This document shows, piece after piece, positions 16,751 to 25,830 of a stretch of 64,000 bases of DNA. Below the pieces are notes generated by a model. The model saw only the letters and a list, made by a program, of their open reading frames with translations, was not told the DNA's origin and did no database searches. The stretch's first letter is position 1. Each line of letters starts with the position of its first letter. Both the position numbers and the translations under genes were made by a program. The DNA is from Syntrophus gentianae (GTDB lineage Bacteria > Desulfobacterota > Syntrophia > Syntrophales > Syntrophaceae), in the NCBI RefSeq assembly GCF_900109885.1, contig NZ_FOBS01000008.1:62001-126000 (forward strand). Direction: 5' to 3'.

Positions 16751-18673
16751 ATGAACCCTGCAAAAAGGAGTTTCGGAAGCGTTCTCAACCGGATTTTATA
16801 TCCCGAAGGCATCCGGACACTGAACAACGAAGAGCTGACGGCTCTGGCGGAAGATCTTCGCGCCACCATCATCGAAACGGTCTCCCGGACGGGCGGCCAC
16901 CTGGCCTCATCCCTGGGAGCCGTCGAACTGACCCTGGCCGTGCACAAGGTCTTCAATACCCCGCAGGACAAGATCATCTGGGATGTGGGACACCAGGCCT
17001 ATGCCCACAAACTGATTACGGGGCGGGCGGACCGCTTCTTCACCCTTCGCCAGAAGGGAGGGATCAGCGGCTTTCCGAAACGGGAAGAGAGTCCCTATGA
17101 TGTCTTTAATGTCGGGCACAGTAGCACCTCCATTTCCGCCGCCTCGGGCATTCTCGAGGCCCGGGATCTGAAAAAGGAGGATTTCAAGGTCGTGGCCATC
17201 ATCGGCGATGGGTCCATGACGGCTGGATTGTCCTTTGAAGGATTGAACTGGTCGGGTGACCGCAAGAAGGACCTCATCATCATCCTCAACGATAACGAGA
17301 TGTCCATCTCGCCCAACGTCGGGGCGTTATCCAGCTACCTCAACTCTGTCATGACGGGTCAGACCGTCAAGAAGATCCGGAAGGACATCAAGAATTTCCT
17401 GAAGACGATTCCTTCCATCGGTGAACAGGTTCTGGAATTTTCAAAACGAGCGGAGGAATCCCTGAAGGCACTCATCGTCCCGGGAGCGCTCTTTGAAGAC
17501 CTGGGCTTCACTTATGTGGGTCCCCTGGATGGCCACCGCCTCGATCACCTGATTCGAAACCTCGAGAATGTCCGCAACATGGAGGGTCCCGTTCTGGTCC
17601 ATGTCATCACCCGGAAAGGCAAGGGCTACGAATTTGCGGAAGCCGAGCCTTTGCGCTTTCATGGGATCGGCCCGTTTTACCCGGAAACGGGAGGGGCAAA
17701 GACCGCCGGGAAGTCCCCGGCGGCGCCCTCCTATACGCAGGTCTTCGGCCAGACCCTCGTTCAACTGGCCAGAGAGAATCCCCGAATCGTGGCCATTACC
17801 GCCGCCATGTGCGAAGGAACAGGACTGAACGCCTTTGCCGGAGAATTTCCGGACCGCTTTTTCGACGTGGGCATCGCGGAACAGCACGGCGTAACCTTTG
17901 CCGCCGGGCTGGCAGTCGAAGGGATGATTCCCGTTGTGGCCATCTATTCAAGTTTTCTGCAGCGAGCCTATGACCAGATCCTCCACGATGTCTGCCTGCA
18001 GAATCTCCCCGTGGTGTTTGCCCTTGACCGGTCCGGTTTCGTCGGGGAAGACGGCCCGACCCACCATGGGCTCTTTGATCTCGCTTTTCTCCGGTCCATC
18101 CCGAATCTGATCGTCATGGCCCCGAAGGACGAAAATGAGTTGCAGTCGATGCTTTTTTCCGCAGTCTCCTGCGGTCAACCCGTCGCCATCCGGTATCCGC
18201 GGGGAAGCGGCGTCGGCGTTCCTCCGGATGATGAGCCAAGGGCCCTGGAAATCGGCAAGGGAGAAGTGCTTTCCGAGGGAACGGATATCGCGATTCTGGC
18301 CATCGGCTCAACGGTCTATCCTGCCCTCAGGGCCGCCGAACGACTCAGGGAGGAGGGAATCTCCGCTGCGGTGATCAATGCCCGATTCGTCAAACCCCTG
18401 GATGGTTCCCTTCTTTGCAACCTTGCCCGTTCCTTTAAAAACATTCTGACGGTTGAGGAAAATGTTTTAATGGGAGGGTTCGGCAGCGCCGTCCTGGAAT
18501 TTTTTGAAGAAAACAATCTCCGGGATATCCGGGTCAAAAGACTCGGGATCCGTGACGAGTTCGCCCAGCATGCCACGCAGGCCGAATTGCGCAACCTCTA
18601 TGGAATTGATGAAAGAGGTATTGTTTCAACCGTTTCGGCCATGATGGCGAGAAAAGACATCGAGACGCCTTGA
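16751..18673 (+). CDS. dxs: 1-deoxy-D-xylulose-5-phosphate synthase
   Basis: A 640-residue thiamine-diphosphate enzyme that makes DXP from pyruvate and glyceraldehyde 3-phosphate, the entry step of the MEP pathway. The thiamine motif begins GDGSMTAG near residue 154 and ends at NDNEMSIS. The pyrimidine-binding segment DRSGFVGEDGPTHHG and the C-terminal transketolase domain are intact, and length is normal. No strong ribosome binding site precedes the ATG. It is in line with ispA and ispH, so the window holds the first and last MEP steps and the prenyl elongation step together. Confidence 0.97.
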   Translation: MNPAKRSFGSVLNRILYPEGIRTLNNEELTALAEDLRATIIETVSRTGGHLASSLGAVELTLAVHKVFNTPQDKIIWDVGHQAYAHKLITGRADRFFTLRQKGGISGFPKREESPYDVFNVGHSSTSISAASGILEARDLKKEDFKVVAIIGDGSMTAGLSFEGLNWSGDRKKDLIIILNDNEMSISPNVGALSSYLNSVMTGQTVKKIRKDIKNFLKTIPSIGEQVLEFSKRAEESLKALIVPGALFEDLGFTYVGPLDGHRLDHLIRNLENVRNMEGPVLVHVITRKGKGYEFAEAEPLRFHGIGPFYPETGGAKTAGKSPAAPSYTQVFGQTLVQLARENPRIVAITAAMCEGTGLNAFAGEFPDRFFDVGIAEQHGVTFAAGLAVEGMIPVVAIYSSFLQRAYDQILHDVCLQNLPVVFALDRSGFVGEDGPTHHGLFDLAFLRSIPNLIVMAPKDENELQSMLFSAVSCGQPVAIRYPRGSGVGVPPDDEPRALEIGKGEVLSEGTDIAILAIGSTVYPALRAAERLREEGISAAVINARFVKPLDGSLLCNLARSFKNILTVEENVLMGGFGSAVLEFFEENNLRDIRVKRLGIRDEFAQHATQAELRNLYGIDERGIVSTVSAMMARKDIETP

Positions 18674-18721
18674 GGTCATTCCTTGAAAATTCTTGTCCAC
18701 AATGACCCGGGACCTGCCGAC

Positions 18722-19489
18722 ATGAGCGCGAAAACAGAGAAAATACCGAAAATCCGCCTGGATCAGCTCCTGGTGACGTCTGGTCTTACAACAAGCCGGG
18801 AACGGGCCCGGGCCTTGATTCTTGCCGGTGAGGTTCTTGTGGATGAAAAATCCGCGGATAAGGCTGGCATGCTCGTCTCTCCCCTGGCGATCATCCGGAT
18901 CAAGGGAAAGGATTCTCCCTTTGTAAGCCGCGGGGGACAGAAGCTTGAGGGAGCCTTGGAAGCCTTTGAAATCGATGTCCGGGATCTGGTCGTGCTGGAT
19001 GTCGGGGCATCCACAGGGGGATTTACCGACTGCCTCCTGCAGAAGGGCGCCCGTCATGTCTATGCCCTTGATGTGGGATATGGTCAACTCGCCTGGAAAC
19101 TGCGAATCGATCCTCGGGTTACCTCTATTGAAAGGACGAATATCCGGTTTTACGACGGCACGGGGATGGATGCCCCTTTGGATCTGCTGACCATCGATGC
19201 CTCCTTTATCTCGCTGAAGCTGGTCATTCCTGCCGCGGTGAAATTTTTAAAAAAGGGCGGGTTGCTCCTTGCCTTGATCAAACCTCAGTTTGAAGTGGGA
19301 AAGGGCCAGGTGGGGAAAGGCGGTGTCGTCAGACAGCCGGAACTTCACCAGACCGTTCTGGAGGACATGGCCCTCTTTCTGCGGAATTCGGGACTGGAGG
19401 TCATCGGTACGGAGGCCTCTCCCCTTCTGGGTCCCAAGGGGAACAGAGAGTTTTTTATTTACGCCCGGTTGCCGGTGGAATTCTCATGA
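18722..19489 (+). CDS. tlyA: TlyA-type rRNA 2'-O-methyltransferase
   Basis: A 255-residue protein with an N-terminal S4 RNA-binding domain (about 12-70, RLDQLLVTSGL) and an FtsJ-type methyltransferase domain. SAM-binding motif I is DVGASTGGFTD; the acidic and Lys catalytic positions lie in TIDASFISLK and LIKPQFEVGK. TlyA methylates cytidines of 16S and 23S rRNA in other bacteria; some homologues are annotated as haemolysins. The ATG at 18722 is favoured; a TTG at 18683 would add 13 residues. It overlaps ispH by four bases. Confidence 0.92.
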   Translation: MSAKTEKIPKIRLDQLLVTSGLTTSRERARALILAGEVLVDEKSADKAGMLVSPLAIIRIKGKDSPFVSRGGQKLEGALEAFEIDVRDLVVLDVGASTGGFTDCLLQKGARHVYALDVGYGQLAWKLRIDPRVTSIERTNIRFYDGTGMDAPLDLLTIDASFISLKLVIPAAVKFLKKGGLLLALIKPQFEVGKGQVGKGGVVRQPELHQTVLEDMALFLRNSGLEVIGTEASPLLGPKGNREFFIYARLPVEFS

Positions 19490-21219
19490 GCGTCCTTATT
19501 GCAAACACGGCCGGCTTCTGCATGGGCGTCAGGCGCGCAGTCGACATGGTGCTCGATATCGCCCGCCATAAAGGCATGGAAAAGATTTATACCTATGGAC
19601 CTTTGATTCACAATCCTCAAACCGTGGACTTCCTGAGGGAAAGAGGCATTATCCCCGTTGACGACCTTGATTCCATCCCCCCTTCCGAAGGCCAGGCGGC
19701 CATCGTGATCCGGGCCCACGGCATTTCCCCGATCGAGCGGCGGAAGATCCGCAAAAAAGGTCTCCGGATCATCGATGCAACCTGCCCAAAAGTCGCTCAC
19801 GTTCAGGCGATCATCCGCAAACACGCAGCCCAGGATTATGCCATTCTGATCGTCGGCGACGGGGATCATCCCGAAGTCAACGGCCTTCTTGGCCATGCCG
19901 GCAACCGCGGCCGGGTTATCGGCAGCTGCTCGGATGTGGACGGCCTCCCTGAGCTGGGAAAAGTCTGTGTTGTCGCCCAGACCACCCAGAGTGTTGAAGA
20001 ATACGAGACCATAGTCCGCCGGATCCGTGAAAGATTTCCGGAAACCATCGTTTTCAAAACGATCTGTGATTCCACGGAAAGGCGTCAGTCCGAGGTTCAG
20101 GAACTGGCCTCCCAGATGGACGCCATGGTGATCGTCGGCGGCAGAAACAGCGCCAACACGCGACGTCTGGCCGCCTTGTCCTCCCTGCGGGGGACGCCGA
20201 CCTTTCACATCGAAACGGCGGACGAGCTGAATGAGGAAACTCTTGCCAACTATGACCGCATCGGTCTTTCCGCTGGGGCGTCCACGCCGAACTGGATCCT
20301 TTCCCGGGTCGTTGATCGCATCGCGGAACAGCAGCGGAAAAAAAAACGGCGAGGTCAGGGGCTCTTTAAACTCTGGAGTCTGGCGGTCCGTACCGATCTC
20401 TATTCCGCCCTCGGGGCTGCCTGTCTGTCCCTGACGGCCATGCTCCTGGAGCGCGTCCCGGTCAATATCCTCTTTCTTCTTCTTACCGCCCTTTATGTCC
20501 ATGCCATGCATACCTTCAACCGGTTTGTCAACCGAAGGAAATGCAGCATCGGTTCCTTCCGGGAAGAATCCTACCTGAAGCATGAATACTTTTACCTCTC
20601 CGGAGCCATCCTGTCCCTGTTTGCCGGTCTGGGCATCGCCATGAGTCAGGGACTTCAGGCCTTTCTGCTGCTTTTCTTCATTTCGGCTCTGGGCGTGCTC
20701 TATAATTTACCGATATTCCCAGAAAAATGGCGCTACCGCAGCGTAAAGGATCTACCCGGATCAAAGAACATCTCCATGGCCCTGGCCTGGGCGACTGTCG
20801 TTGCCGTCATGCCTGCTTTGGATGGGCGGTTTTTTTTCTCCCCCGGAATGATCATCGCTTTTCTTTTCACCTTAGGCCTGGTTTTCATCCGCTCCTCCCT
20901 TTCAGATATCCTGGATATTCAGAGTGACAGGCTGATCGGCAAGGAAACCATCCCCGTGCTGATCGGCAAGCCGAAAACTCAGATTCTCCTGAGCGTTCTC
21001 TCCTTCCTTCTAGGGGCCATTCTGCTGTCCAGCGCCTATTTCCGCTGGACATCCTCGCTGGCATGGGTCCTCTTTATTAATTTATTTTATATATGGATTT
21101 GTTTCCAACTTTGTGATAGAAGGGCGTCGTTTTCAGGGGTGGTCCTCGAAGGACTTCTGGAAACCAGTTATGTTATCGCCGGGTTATGCTCCATTCTGTG
21201 GTTTTATACGCTGGCCTGA
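19486..21219 (+). CDS. ispH: IspH fused to a UbiA-like prenyltransferase domain
   Basis: A 577-residue fusion. Residues 1-285 are a full 4-hydroxy-3-methylbut-2-enyl diphosphate reductase, with cluster cysteines C12, C100 and C194, substrate histidines H42, H78 and H128, and catalytic E130 in DHPEV. After a basic linker (KKKRRG, about 285-290), residues 295-577 are a multi-helix membrane domain of UbiA type. Its second Asp-rich motif DILDIQSDRLIGKETIP (474-490) is typical, but the first, normally NDxxDxxxD, reads NRFVNRRK and lacks the aspartates. IspH makes IPP and DMAPP; the membrane domain may transfer prenyl groups or only anchor the enzyme. The reading frame is continuous, so no sequencing artefact is needed to explain the fusion. 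Confidence 0.93.
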   Translation: MSVLIANTAGFCMGVRRAVDMVLDIARHKGMEKIYTYGPLIHNPQTVDFLRERGIIPVDDLDSIPPSEGQAAIVIRAHGISPIERRKIRKKGLRIIDATCPKVAHVQAIIRKHAAQDYAILIVGDGDHPEVNGLLGHAGNRGRVIGSCSDVDGLPELGKVCVVAQTTQSVEEYETIVRRIRERFPETIVFKTICDSTERRQSEVQELASQMDAMVIVGGRNSANTRRLAALSSLRGTPTFHIETADELNEETLANYDRIGLSAGASTPNWILSRVVDRIAEQQRKKKRRGQGLFKLWSLAVRTDLYSALGAACLSLTAMLLERVPVNILFLLLTALYVHAMHTFNRFVNRRKCSIGSFREESYLKHEYFYLSGAILSLFAGLGIAMSQGLQAFLLLFFISALGVLYNLPIFPEKWRYRSVKDLPGSKNISMALAWATVVAVMPALDGRFFFSPGMIIAFLFTLGLVFIRSSLSDILDIQSDRLIGKETIPVLIGKPKTQILLSVLSFLLGAILLSSAYFRWTSSLAWVLFINLFYIWICFQLCDRRASFSGVVLEGLLETSYVIAGLCSILWFYTLA

Positions 21220-21262
21220 TCAAAAAAGGACGAAGCGAACCCTGTCACGATATGAGGTTCTT

Positions 21263-21853
21263 GTGAAAAGACCAATACGCTACATCATGCTTGCCGCATT
21301 CCTGATCCTGGTTCTTACAGCCTGTGGCGGATTGCGTTATTCCCAGGTGGACCCGGAAGCCAGGAATTTCCACCCGGGGAGAATAGGGGTTCTTCCTGTC
21401 GATGTGGGACCCTATGAAGAGGCCAGAGGTGCCATTGATCAGATTGTCGCCGGGGTCTTAATGGAAAAGGGCTGGTTTTCCAATGTCGTGTCCGGGGGCG
21501 AGATCAATCGCCAATATCAGGCGAATGAAGAACTTCGGAAGGTGGTGGTCGATTACGCCGCCAAGTTCAAAGCCGTCAATTTTTCCGATCCGCAGCTCAG
21601 CACAAGAATTGGAGAGTTGTGCGGGGTTGACGCCTTCCTTCTTGTATCGGTCGACTACTGGAACTATACAACAATAGAGACGGACAAAGTGGCAAAGGTC
21701 GAAATGGAAATCAAAGTGGTCGACGCCGCCACGGGCAAAGTTTTTTGGAAAGCCGGCCATTCCAGGGAAGAAAAGTATTTGCTGATCAAACCGGATCTGC
21801 CGGATGTGGCCAGGGCGCTCGTCAAGGAGATGATCGCCGAGATGCCTCATTAA
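21263..21853 (+). CDS. outer-membrane-type lipoprotein, CsgG/FlgP-like in layout
   Basis: A 196-residue protein starting at a GTG with GAGG five bases upstream. The signal peptide ends in the lipobox LTAC at about residues 17-20, so it is probably a lipoprotein. The mature part shows an alternating strand/helix layout: [41 protein letters not shown] and [14 protein letters not shown]. This layout is shared by CsgG, FlgP and other small assembly lipoproteins, but I do not recognise a specific family. It follows ispH by 43 bases and may be the last gene of that operon. Confidence 0.7.
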   Translation: MKRPIRYIMLAAFLILVLTACGGLRYSQVDPEARNFHPGRIGVLPVDVGPYEEARGAIDQIVAGVLMEKGWFSNVVSGGEINRQYQANEELRKVVVDYAAKFKAVNFSDPQLSTRIGELCGVDAFLLVSVDYWNYTTIETDKVAKVEMEIKVVDAATGKVFWKAGHSREEKYLLIKPDLPDVARALVKEMIAEMPH

Positions 21854-21938
21854 TCTTTACGGGATTGCCGGACGGATCGTCGCTTTCCGATTCATCCTGA
21901 AATCCAAGAATTGTCGTGAAAAAAGAGAGGTCACAGGC

Positions 21939-22160
21939 ATGAAAGATAAAGTACAGGAAGTTCTGAATCAGATAAGACCCGGACTTAAGGCTGATGGAGG
22001 CGATGTCGAACTGGTCGATGTCAGCGAGGACGGCGTGGTCAAGGTTCGCCTTGTCGGCGCCTGCAAGGGATGCCCCATGTCTCAGATGACATTGAAGATG
22101 GGGATCGAAAAGATTCTGAAAGAGAAAATCGCTGCCGTCAAGGAAGTGGTATCGGTCTGA
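21939..22160 (+). CDS. NifU C-terminal-like Fe-S scaffold protein
   Basis: A 73-residue stand-alone NifU/Nfu domain. [13 protein letters not shown] and the cluster ligands in [13 protein letters not shown] (CxxC) are the hallmarks. Such proteins carry or transfer iron-sulfur clusters. The neighbouring ferredoxin, and the Fe-S enzyme IspH just upstream, make a maturation role plausible. AGAGAGG lies upstream of the ATG. Confidence 0.93.
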   Translation: MKDKVQEVLNQIRPGLKADGGDVELVDVSEDGVVKVRLVGACKGCPMSQMTLKMGIEKILKEKIAAVKEVVSV

Positions 22161-22173
22161 AATAGATCATAAC

Positions 22174-22206
22174 ATGACCCGTTTCCGGTGCGGGAAAACG
22201 GATCAT
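22174..22206. other. hairpin between nfu-like gene and ferredoxin
   Basis: ATGACCCGTTTCC (22174-22186) pairs with GGAAAACGGATCAT (22193-22206) apart from one mismatch and one bulge. An A-rich stretch follows, not a T-tract, so it may be a processing or attenuation structure rather than a classical terminator. Confidence 0.35.
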
Positions 22207-22245
22207 GAAATAAAATGAAATAAAAATTAAAAAGGAGATAGAATT

Positions 22246-22425
22246 ATGGCTTACGTAATTACCGACGATTGTTTGGCTTGTGGTTCCTGTCAGGATGAGT
22301 GCCCGGTTGGTGCGATCAGTGAAGGAGATGACAAGTATGTAATCGATCCCAATCTCTGCACCGATTGTGGAACTTGTGCAGAACAGTGCCCTGCGGAAGC
22401 GATCGTACCCGGCGAAGGAAAGTAA
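22246..22425 (+). CDS. 2[4Fe-4S] ferredoxin
   Basis: A 59-residue bacterial ferredoxin starting MAYVITDDCLACGSC. Two cluster-binding motifs of the form CxxCxxCxxxCP are present: CLACGSCQDECP and CTDCGTCAEQCP. It carries low-potential electrons in the cytoplasm; in anaerobes the partners are hydrogenases, oxidoreductases and Rnf-type complexes, none of which is in the window. AAGGAGA precedes the ATG with ideal spacing, and a strong terminator follows, so it may be highly expressed. Confidence 0.95.
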   Translation: MAYVITDDCLACGSCQDECPVGAISEGDDKYVIDPNLCTDCGTCAEQCPAEAIVPGEGK

Positions 22426-22442
22426 GTTTTCAAAACTCGCTC

Positions 22443-22500
22443 AAAAGGGGAAACCACTTCACGGTTGAATGTACGGAAGTGTTTCCCCTTTTTTATTTTT
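22443..22500 (+). terminator. intrinsic terminator after the ferredoxin gene
   Basis: AAAAGGGGAAACCACTTC (22443-22460) pairs with GAAGTGTTTCCCCTTTT (22476-22492) with a single bulged C, followed by TTTTATTTTTT. This is a classic GC-containing stem and T-tract. Confidence 0.85.
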
Positions 22501-22509
22501 TAAATCATC

Positions 22510-23157
22510 ATGTCATTTCTTATTTCCTTTGAAGGCATTGAAGGGTGCGGAAAGACCACCCAGTTGAAATTGGCCGCACAATTTCTCCGGAAATCGAATG
22601 TTCCCGTTCTGACGACGGAAGAACCAGGTGGTACGCCACTGGGTAAAAAGATCCGGAAACTGCTTTTGAACCGGTGGTCCTTTGAAATCTGTGCAGAAGC
22701 GGAAATTTTGCTCTTTCTGGCCGCACGAGCTCAGCACATCCGCGAAGTTCTCCGTCCCGCTCTGGATCGGGGGGAGTGGATACTGTGTGACCGCTTTTCC
22801 GACGCCACGATGGTTTATCAGGGTATCGTCCGGGGGATCGAGACGACATGGATTCGTCAACTCGATGATTTCGCCACTTCTTCCCTGAAACCAGACTTGA
22901 CCTTTCTTTTCGATCTGCCGGCGGAAAAAGGACTTCACCGGGCGATGCAGCGCATGACCGGCATCCCGGAAAACGCACGGGAAGATCGCTTCGAGCAGGA
23001 GGGACTGAAGTTTCATCAAAAGATCCGGGAGGGATATCTTTCCCTGGCCCGTCAGGAACCTGATCGGTTTCGGGTTCTGAACGCGGATGCGGATATTGCT
23101 TCAATTTCCCGGGAGGTATGCCGCCATCTCAGCATTTTCCGGAGTCAGCACAGCTGA
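22510..23157 (+). CDS. tmk: thymidylate kinase
   Basis: A 215-residue kinase phosphorylating dTMP to dTDP. P-loop FEGIEGCGKTTQ lies near residue 8, the DRFSDAT motif near residue 96, and EEPGGTPLG near residue 38. Length and order match bacterial Tmk. Eight bases of spacing separate it from the ferredoxin terminator tail, so it likely has its own promoter inside that region; none is clear. It begins the usual tmk-holB-ricT string. Confidence 0.95.
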   Translation: MSFLISFEGIEGCGKTTQLKLAAQFLRKSNVPVLTTEEPGGTPLGKKIRKLLLNRWSFEICAEAEILLFLAARAQHIREVLRPALDRGEWILCDRFSDATMVYQGIVRGIETTWIRQLDDFATSSLKPDLTFLFDLPAEKGLHRAMQRMTGIPENAREDRFEQEGLKFHQKIREGYLSLARQEPDRFRVLNADADIASISREVCRHLSIFRSQHS

Positions 23158-23170
23158 GTTAGGAAGGTCC

Positions 23171-24145
23171 ATGTCATTTAAGGATATTCTTGGTCACCGG
23201 ACGCCCGTCGAAACCCTGCAGAATGCCCTTCGGAGGGACCGTCTCGCCCACGCCTATCTCTTTCATGGAATGGAGGGCATCGGGAAACGCACCTTCGCTT
23301 TGACCTTCGCCAAGACGCTTAACTGCCTTCAGGGGGGCTTCGATGCCTGTGATGCCTGCCTTTCCTGCATCAAGACCGATCACAAGAACCATCCGGACAT
23401 TGAGACGGTAGAAGCAGAAGGCGCCTTCATCCGGATCGATGCCGTCAAAAAACTCCAGGAACGAATGAAATTCAAGCCAATGGAAGGTCGAAAACGGGTG
23501 GTCATCCTTTTGGAAGCGGACAGGCTGAACAACGCAGCGGCCAACGCCCTGCTGAAAACCCTGGAAGAACCTTCTGCAGCCAATATTCTGATTCTCGTCA
23601 CGACCCGCCCTTACTCTCTTCCGCAGACGATCCTTTCACGGTGTCAGCAGATTCGCTTTCATCCCCTTCCCCAGGATATCGTGGCAAGTTTGCTATGTGA
23701 ACGGTTTTCTCTGGAGGAATCTCAAGCGCGGCTGCTGGCGGCCGCTTCCGGCGGCAGCGTGGGCAAGGCCCTGGAGCTGAATCGCGAATCCTTTCTCGCG
23801 CTGAAAGATGAATGCCTTCATCATCTTGCCAAAATTCATCCGGATCAACCCCTCCAGCGATTGTCTTTTATCCGTTTTCTAAACGATGACAAGAAGGACA
23901 TTCTGGATAAGCTGGACATTCTGAAGACTTTTTTCAGAGATGTACTCTTCTACCGGGAAACGAGAGAGAGGAAATCTCTTTTGCACCAGGACAGACTGGA
24001 TCTGATTGCGGCTTTCGCCGAAAAACGATCTCCCTCGGAACTCTTAAGAAATATCCAGTCCGTTGAAGAGGCAATGCGTCTATTGGAGCAGAATACGAAT
24101 AAATCCTTGACTTTAGAGGTTATGATGTTTAAACTCGCGATCTAG
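23171..24145 (+). CDS. holB: DNA polymerase III delta' subunit
   Basis: A 324-residue clamp-loader subunit. It starts MSFKDILGH with AGGAAGG three bases before the ATG. It has a P-loop-like HGMEGIGKRT, a zinc-binding segment CDACLSC, LEEPSAANILILVTT and SRCQQIRFHPL in the standard AAA+ order. The tmk-holB linkage is conserved in bacteria. An upstream in-frame start inside tmk is not supported. Confidence 0.94.
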   Translation: MSFKDILGHRTPVETLQNALRRDRLAHAYLFHGMEGIGKRTFALTFAKTLNCLQGGFDACDACLSCIKTDHKNHPDIETVEAEGAFIRIDAVKKLQERMKFKPMEGRKRVVILLEADRLNNAAANALLKTLEEPSAANILILVTTRPYSLPQTILSRCQQIRFHPLPQDIVASLLCERFSLEESQARLLAAASGGSVGKALELNRESFLALKDECLHHLAKIHPDQPLQRLSFIRFLNDDKKDILDKLDILKTFFRDVLFYRETRERKSLLHQDRLDLIAAFAEKRSPSELLRNIQSVEEAMRLLEQNTNKSLTLEVMMFKLAI

Positions 24146-24187
24146 CCAGTAACCCGTCAGGAGAAATTCCAGGAGATGATTTAACCT

Positions 24188-24913
24188 GTGCTTAAAAGTA
24201 TTGTCGGTGTCAAGTTTAAAAAAGAAGGAAAAATCTACAGCTTCGATGCAGGAGACCTTGAACTGAAGGTCAGTGATCTCGTTATTGTCTCGACAGACGA
24301 CGGCATGTCCATTGGGACAGTCCTCACCAGTCCCTCATCCGCACCGGAGGAAAGTCTCCAGACCGCGTTGAAACCGGTGATTCGCAAGATAACGGAAGAA
24401 GATCTGCGCATTCGGGACGCCAATAAAACCCTCGAAGCAAGTTGCTTCTCCTTCTGCGCGGAAAGAATCAAAATCCGGAATCTGCCCATGAAACTGATCG
24501 ATGTGGAGTGCCTCTTTGATAAGAGCAAGATTATTTTTTATTTCACAGCGGAAAACCGGGTTGATTTCAGGGAAATCGTCAAGGATCTCGCCCAGAAATA
24601 CAAAACGAAGATTGAGCTGAGACAGATTGGAGCCCGTCAGGAGGCCAGGATCGTCAAAGGAATGGGGATCTGCGGACGGGAAGTCTGCTGTGTCAATCTA
24701 CTCCATAATCTTGACCGGGTTTCCGTAAAAATGGCCAAGGAACAGAACATGTCCTTGAATCCGGAAAAGATTTCCGGATTGTGCGGCAGGCTCATGTGCT
24801 GTCTTTCCTTTGAATACGAATGTTATCGGGAAAGAAAAAAAGAAAAAAGTTCGCACAGTCGAAAAGAAAATGCCGGCTCCGCCGATCCCCCCCCTGTGGA
24901 AAAGAATCCCTGA
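24188..24913 (+). CDS. ricT: PSP1 domain protein, RicT (YaaT) homologue
   Basis: A 241-residue PSP1-domain protein. The conserved cysteines occur as GICGREVCC and GLCGRLMCCL, which in Bacillus RicT bind iron-sulfur clusters in the RicA-RicF-RicT complex that affects RNase Y. Position after tmk-holB is the usual one. The role in Gram-negative anaerobes is not established. The tail is a Lys/Ser-rich extension. The start is a GTG, with AGGAG about 13 bases upstream, somewhat far. Confidence 0.9.
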   Translation: MLKSIVGVKFKKEGKIYSFDAGDLELKVSDLVIVSTDDGMSIGTVLTSPSSAPEESLQTALKPVIRKITEEDLRIRDANKTLEASCFSFCAERIKIRNLPMKLIDVECLFDKSKIIFYFTAENRVDFREIVKDLAQKYKTKIELRQIGARQEARIVKGMGICGREVCCVNLLHNLDRVSVKMAKEQNMSLNPEKISGLCGRLMCCLSFEYECYRERKKEKSSHSRKENAGSADPPPVEKNP

Positions 24914-24969
24914 AACCGGCCATTATAGAATATCTTTGAATATTCAATTCTTAATCATTGCTGCCAATT

Positions 24970-25728
24970 ATGGAACTTAAGTTTATCACCGACTATCTCG
25001 ACGCCTACTTTGAAATCGACGCATTTCAGGATGATTCGGCAAACGGTCTTCAGGTTGAGAACAGCAAGAAGATAGAAAAGATCGGTCTTGCCGTTGATGC
25101 CTGTCAAGAGTCCATCTGCAAAGCGGCAAAAGCAGGCTGCGATCTACTGATCGTCCATCACGGCCTGTTCTGGGGGCGTCAACAGTTGATTGTTGACCAT
25201 CATTATCTGCGCATACGGGATCTGATTATGGCCGACATGGCGCTCTATACCGTCCATATCCCCCTGGACGCCCATCCGGAAATCGGCCATAACCGCATGA
25301 TTGCAAGCCGGATGGATCTCGACGGCATCGAGCCCTTCGCCCTGTACCACGGCAGGCATATCGGCGTTAAGGGTCGACTCAAACGGCCCTGCTTACGCTC
25401 TGAAGCAGCGGCCGAAGTTGAACAGGCAATCGGTTTTTGCCAGGGTTTTCTGAAGTTCGGTGCGGAAAGGATCTCCACCGTTGCCATTGTCGCCGGCTCT
25501 GCCACCGACCCCGAGCTTTTCAAGGAACTGAAGCGGGAATGCATCGATCTCTTTATTACGGGTGAGCCTAAGCACGGTGCTTATCACCTGGCTCAGGAAT
25601 TCGGTTTGAACATCTTTTATGGCGGTCATTATCAGACGGAAACGTTCGGCATTATGGCATTGGGCGAGCATCTCCATAAGCTGTGGGCAATTCCTGTCGT
25701 TTTTATCGATGCACCCTGCGTCTTCTAA
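24970..25728 (+). CDS. Nif3-like dinuclear metal centre protein (YbgI/DUF34 family)
   Basis: A 252-residue protein of the Nif3/YbgI family. Metal ligands are recognisable in IVHHGLFWG, in DAHPEIGHN and in the C-terminal GGHYQTETFG. It is often annotated as a GTP cyclohydrolase I type 2 homologue, but the biochemical function is unproven. The ATG at 24970 is chosen; an upstream TTG would add four residues. No ribosome binding site is evident. A structured hairpin lies downstream before fbp. Confidence 0.88.
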   Translation: MELKFITDYLDAYFEIDAFQDDSANGLQVENSKKIEKIGLAVDACQESICKAAKAGCDLLIVHHGLFWGRQQLIVDHHYLRIRDLIMADMALYTVHIPLDAHPEIGHNRMIASRMDLDGIEPFALYHGRHIGVKGRLKRPCLRSEAAAEVEQAIGFCQGFLKFGAERISTVAIVAGSATDPELFKELKRECIDLFITGEPKHGAYHLAQEFGLNIFYGGHYQTETFGIMALGEHLHKLWAIPVVFIDAPCVF

Positions 25729-25737
25729 GAAATACGG

Positions 25738-25792
25738 CACTGCGTTTGGATGCCGCGGCTTCGGCATCCTGGTAGACAATAAAACGCAGGTG
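25738..25792 (+). other. nested stem-loop between the nif3-like gene and fbp
   Basis: An inner stem GGATGCCG/CGGCATCC (25748-25755 with 25762-25769) sits within an outer stem CACTGCGTTT/AAACGCAGGTG (25738-25747 with 25782-25792, one bulge). It lies 38 bases before the fbp start and TTTT follows. It may terminate the upstream transcript or form the fbp leader. No known riboswitch consensus was recognised. Confidence 0.45.
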
Positions 25793-25830
25793 TTTTAAAA
25801 TATTCTTTAACTATTTTACAGGAGGGTTTC

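Noticed and set aside
19459-20583. 374-codon minus-strand frame opposite ispH
   Set aside because: It mirrors the conserved IspH coding frame, has Asp/Gly-rich shadow composition and no ribosome binding site or domain.
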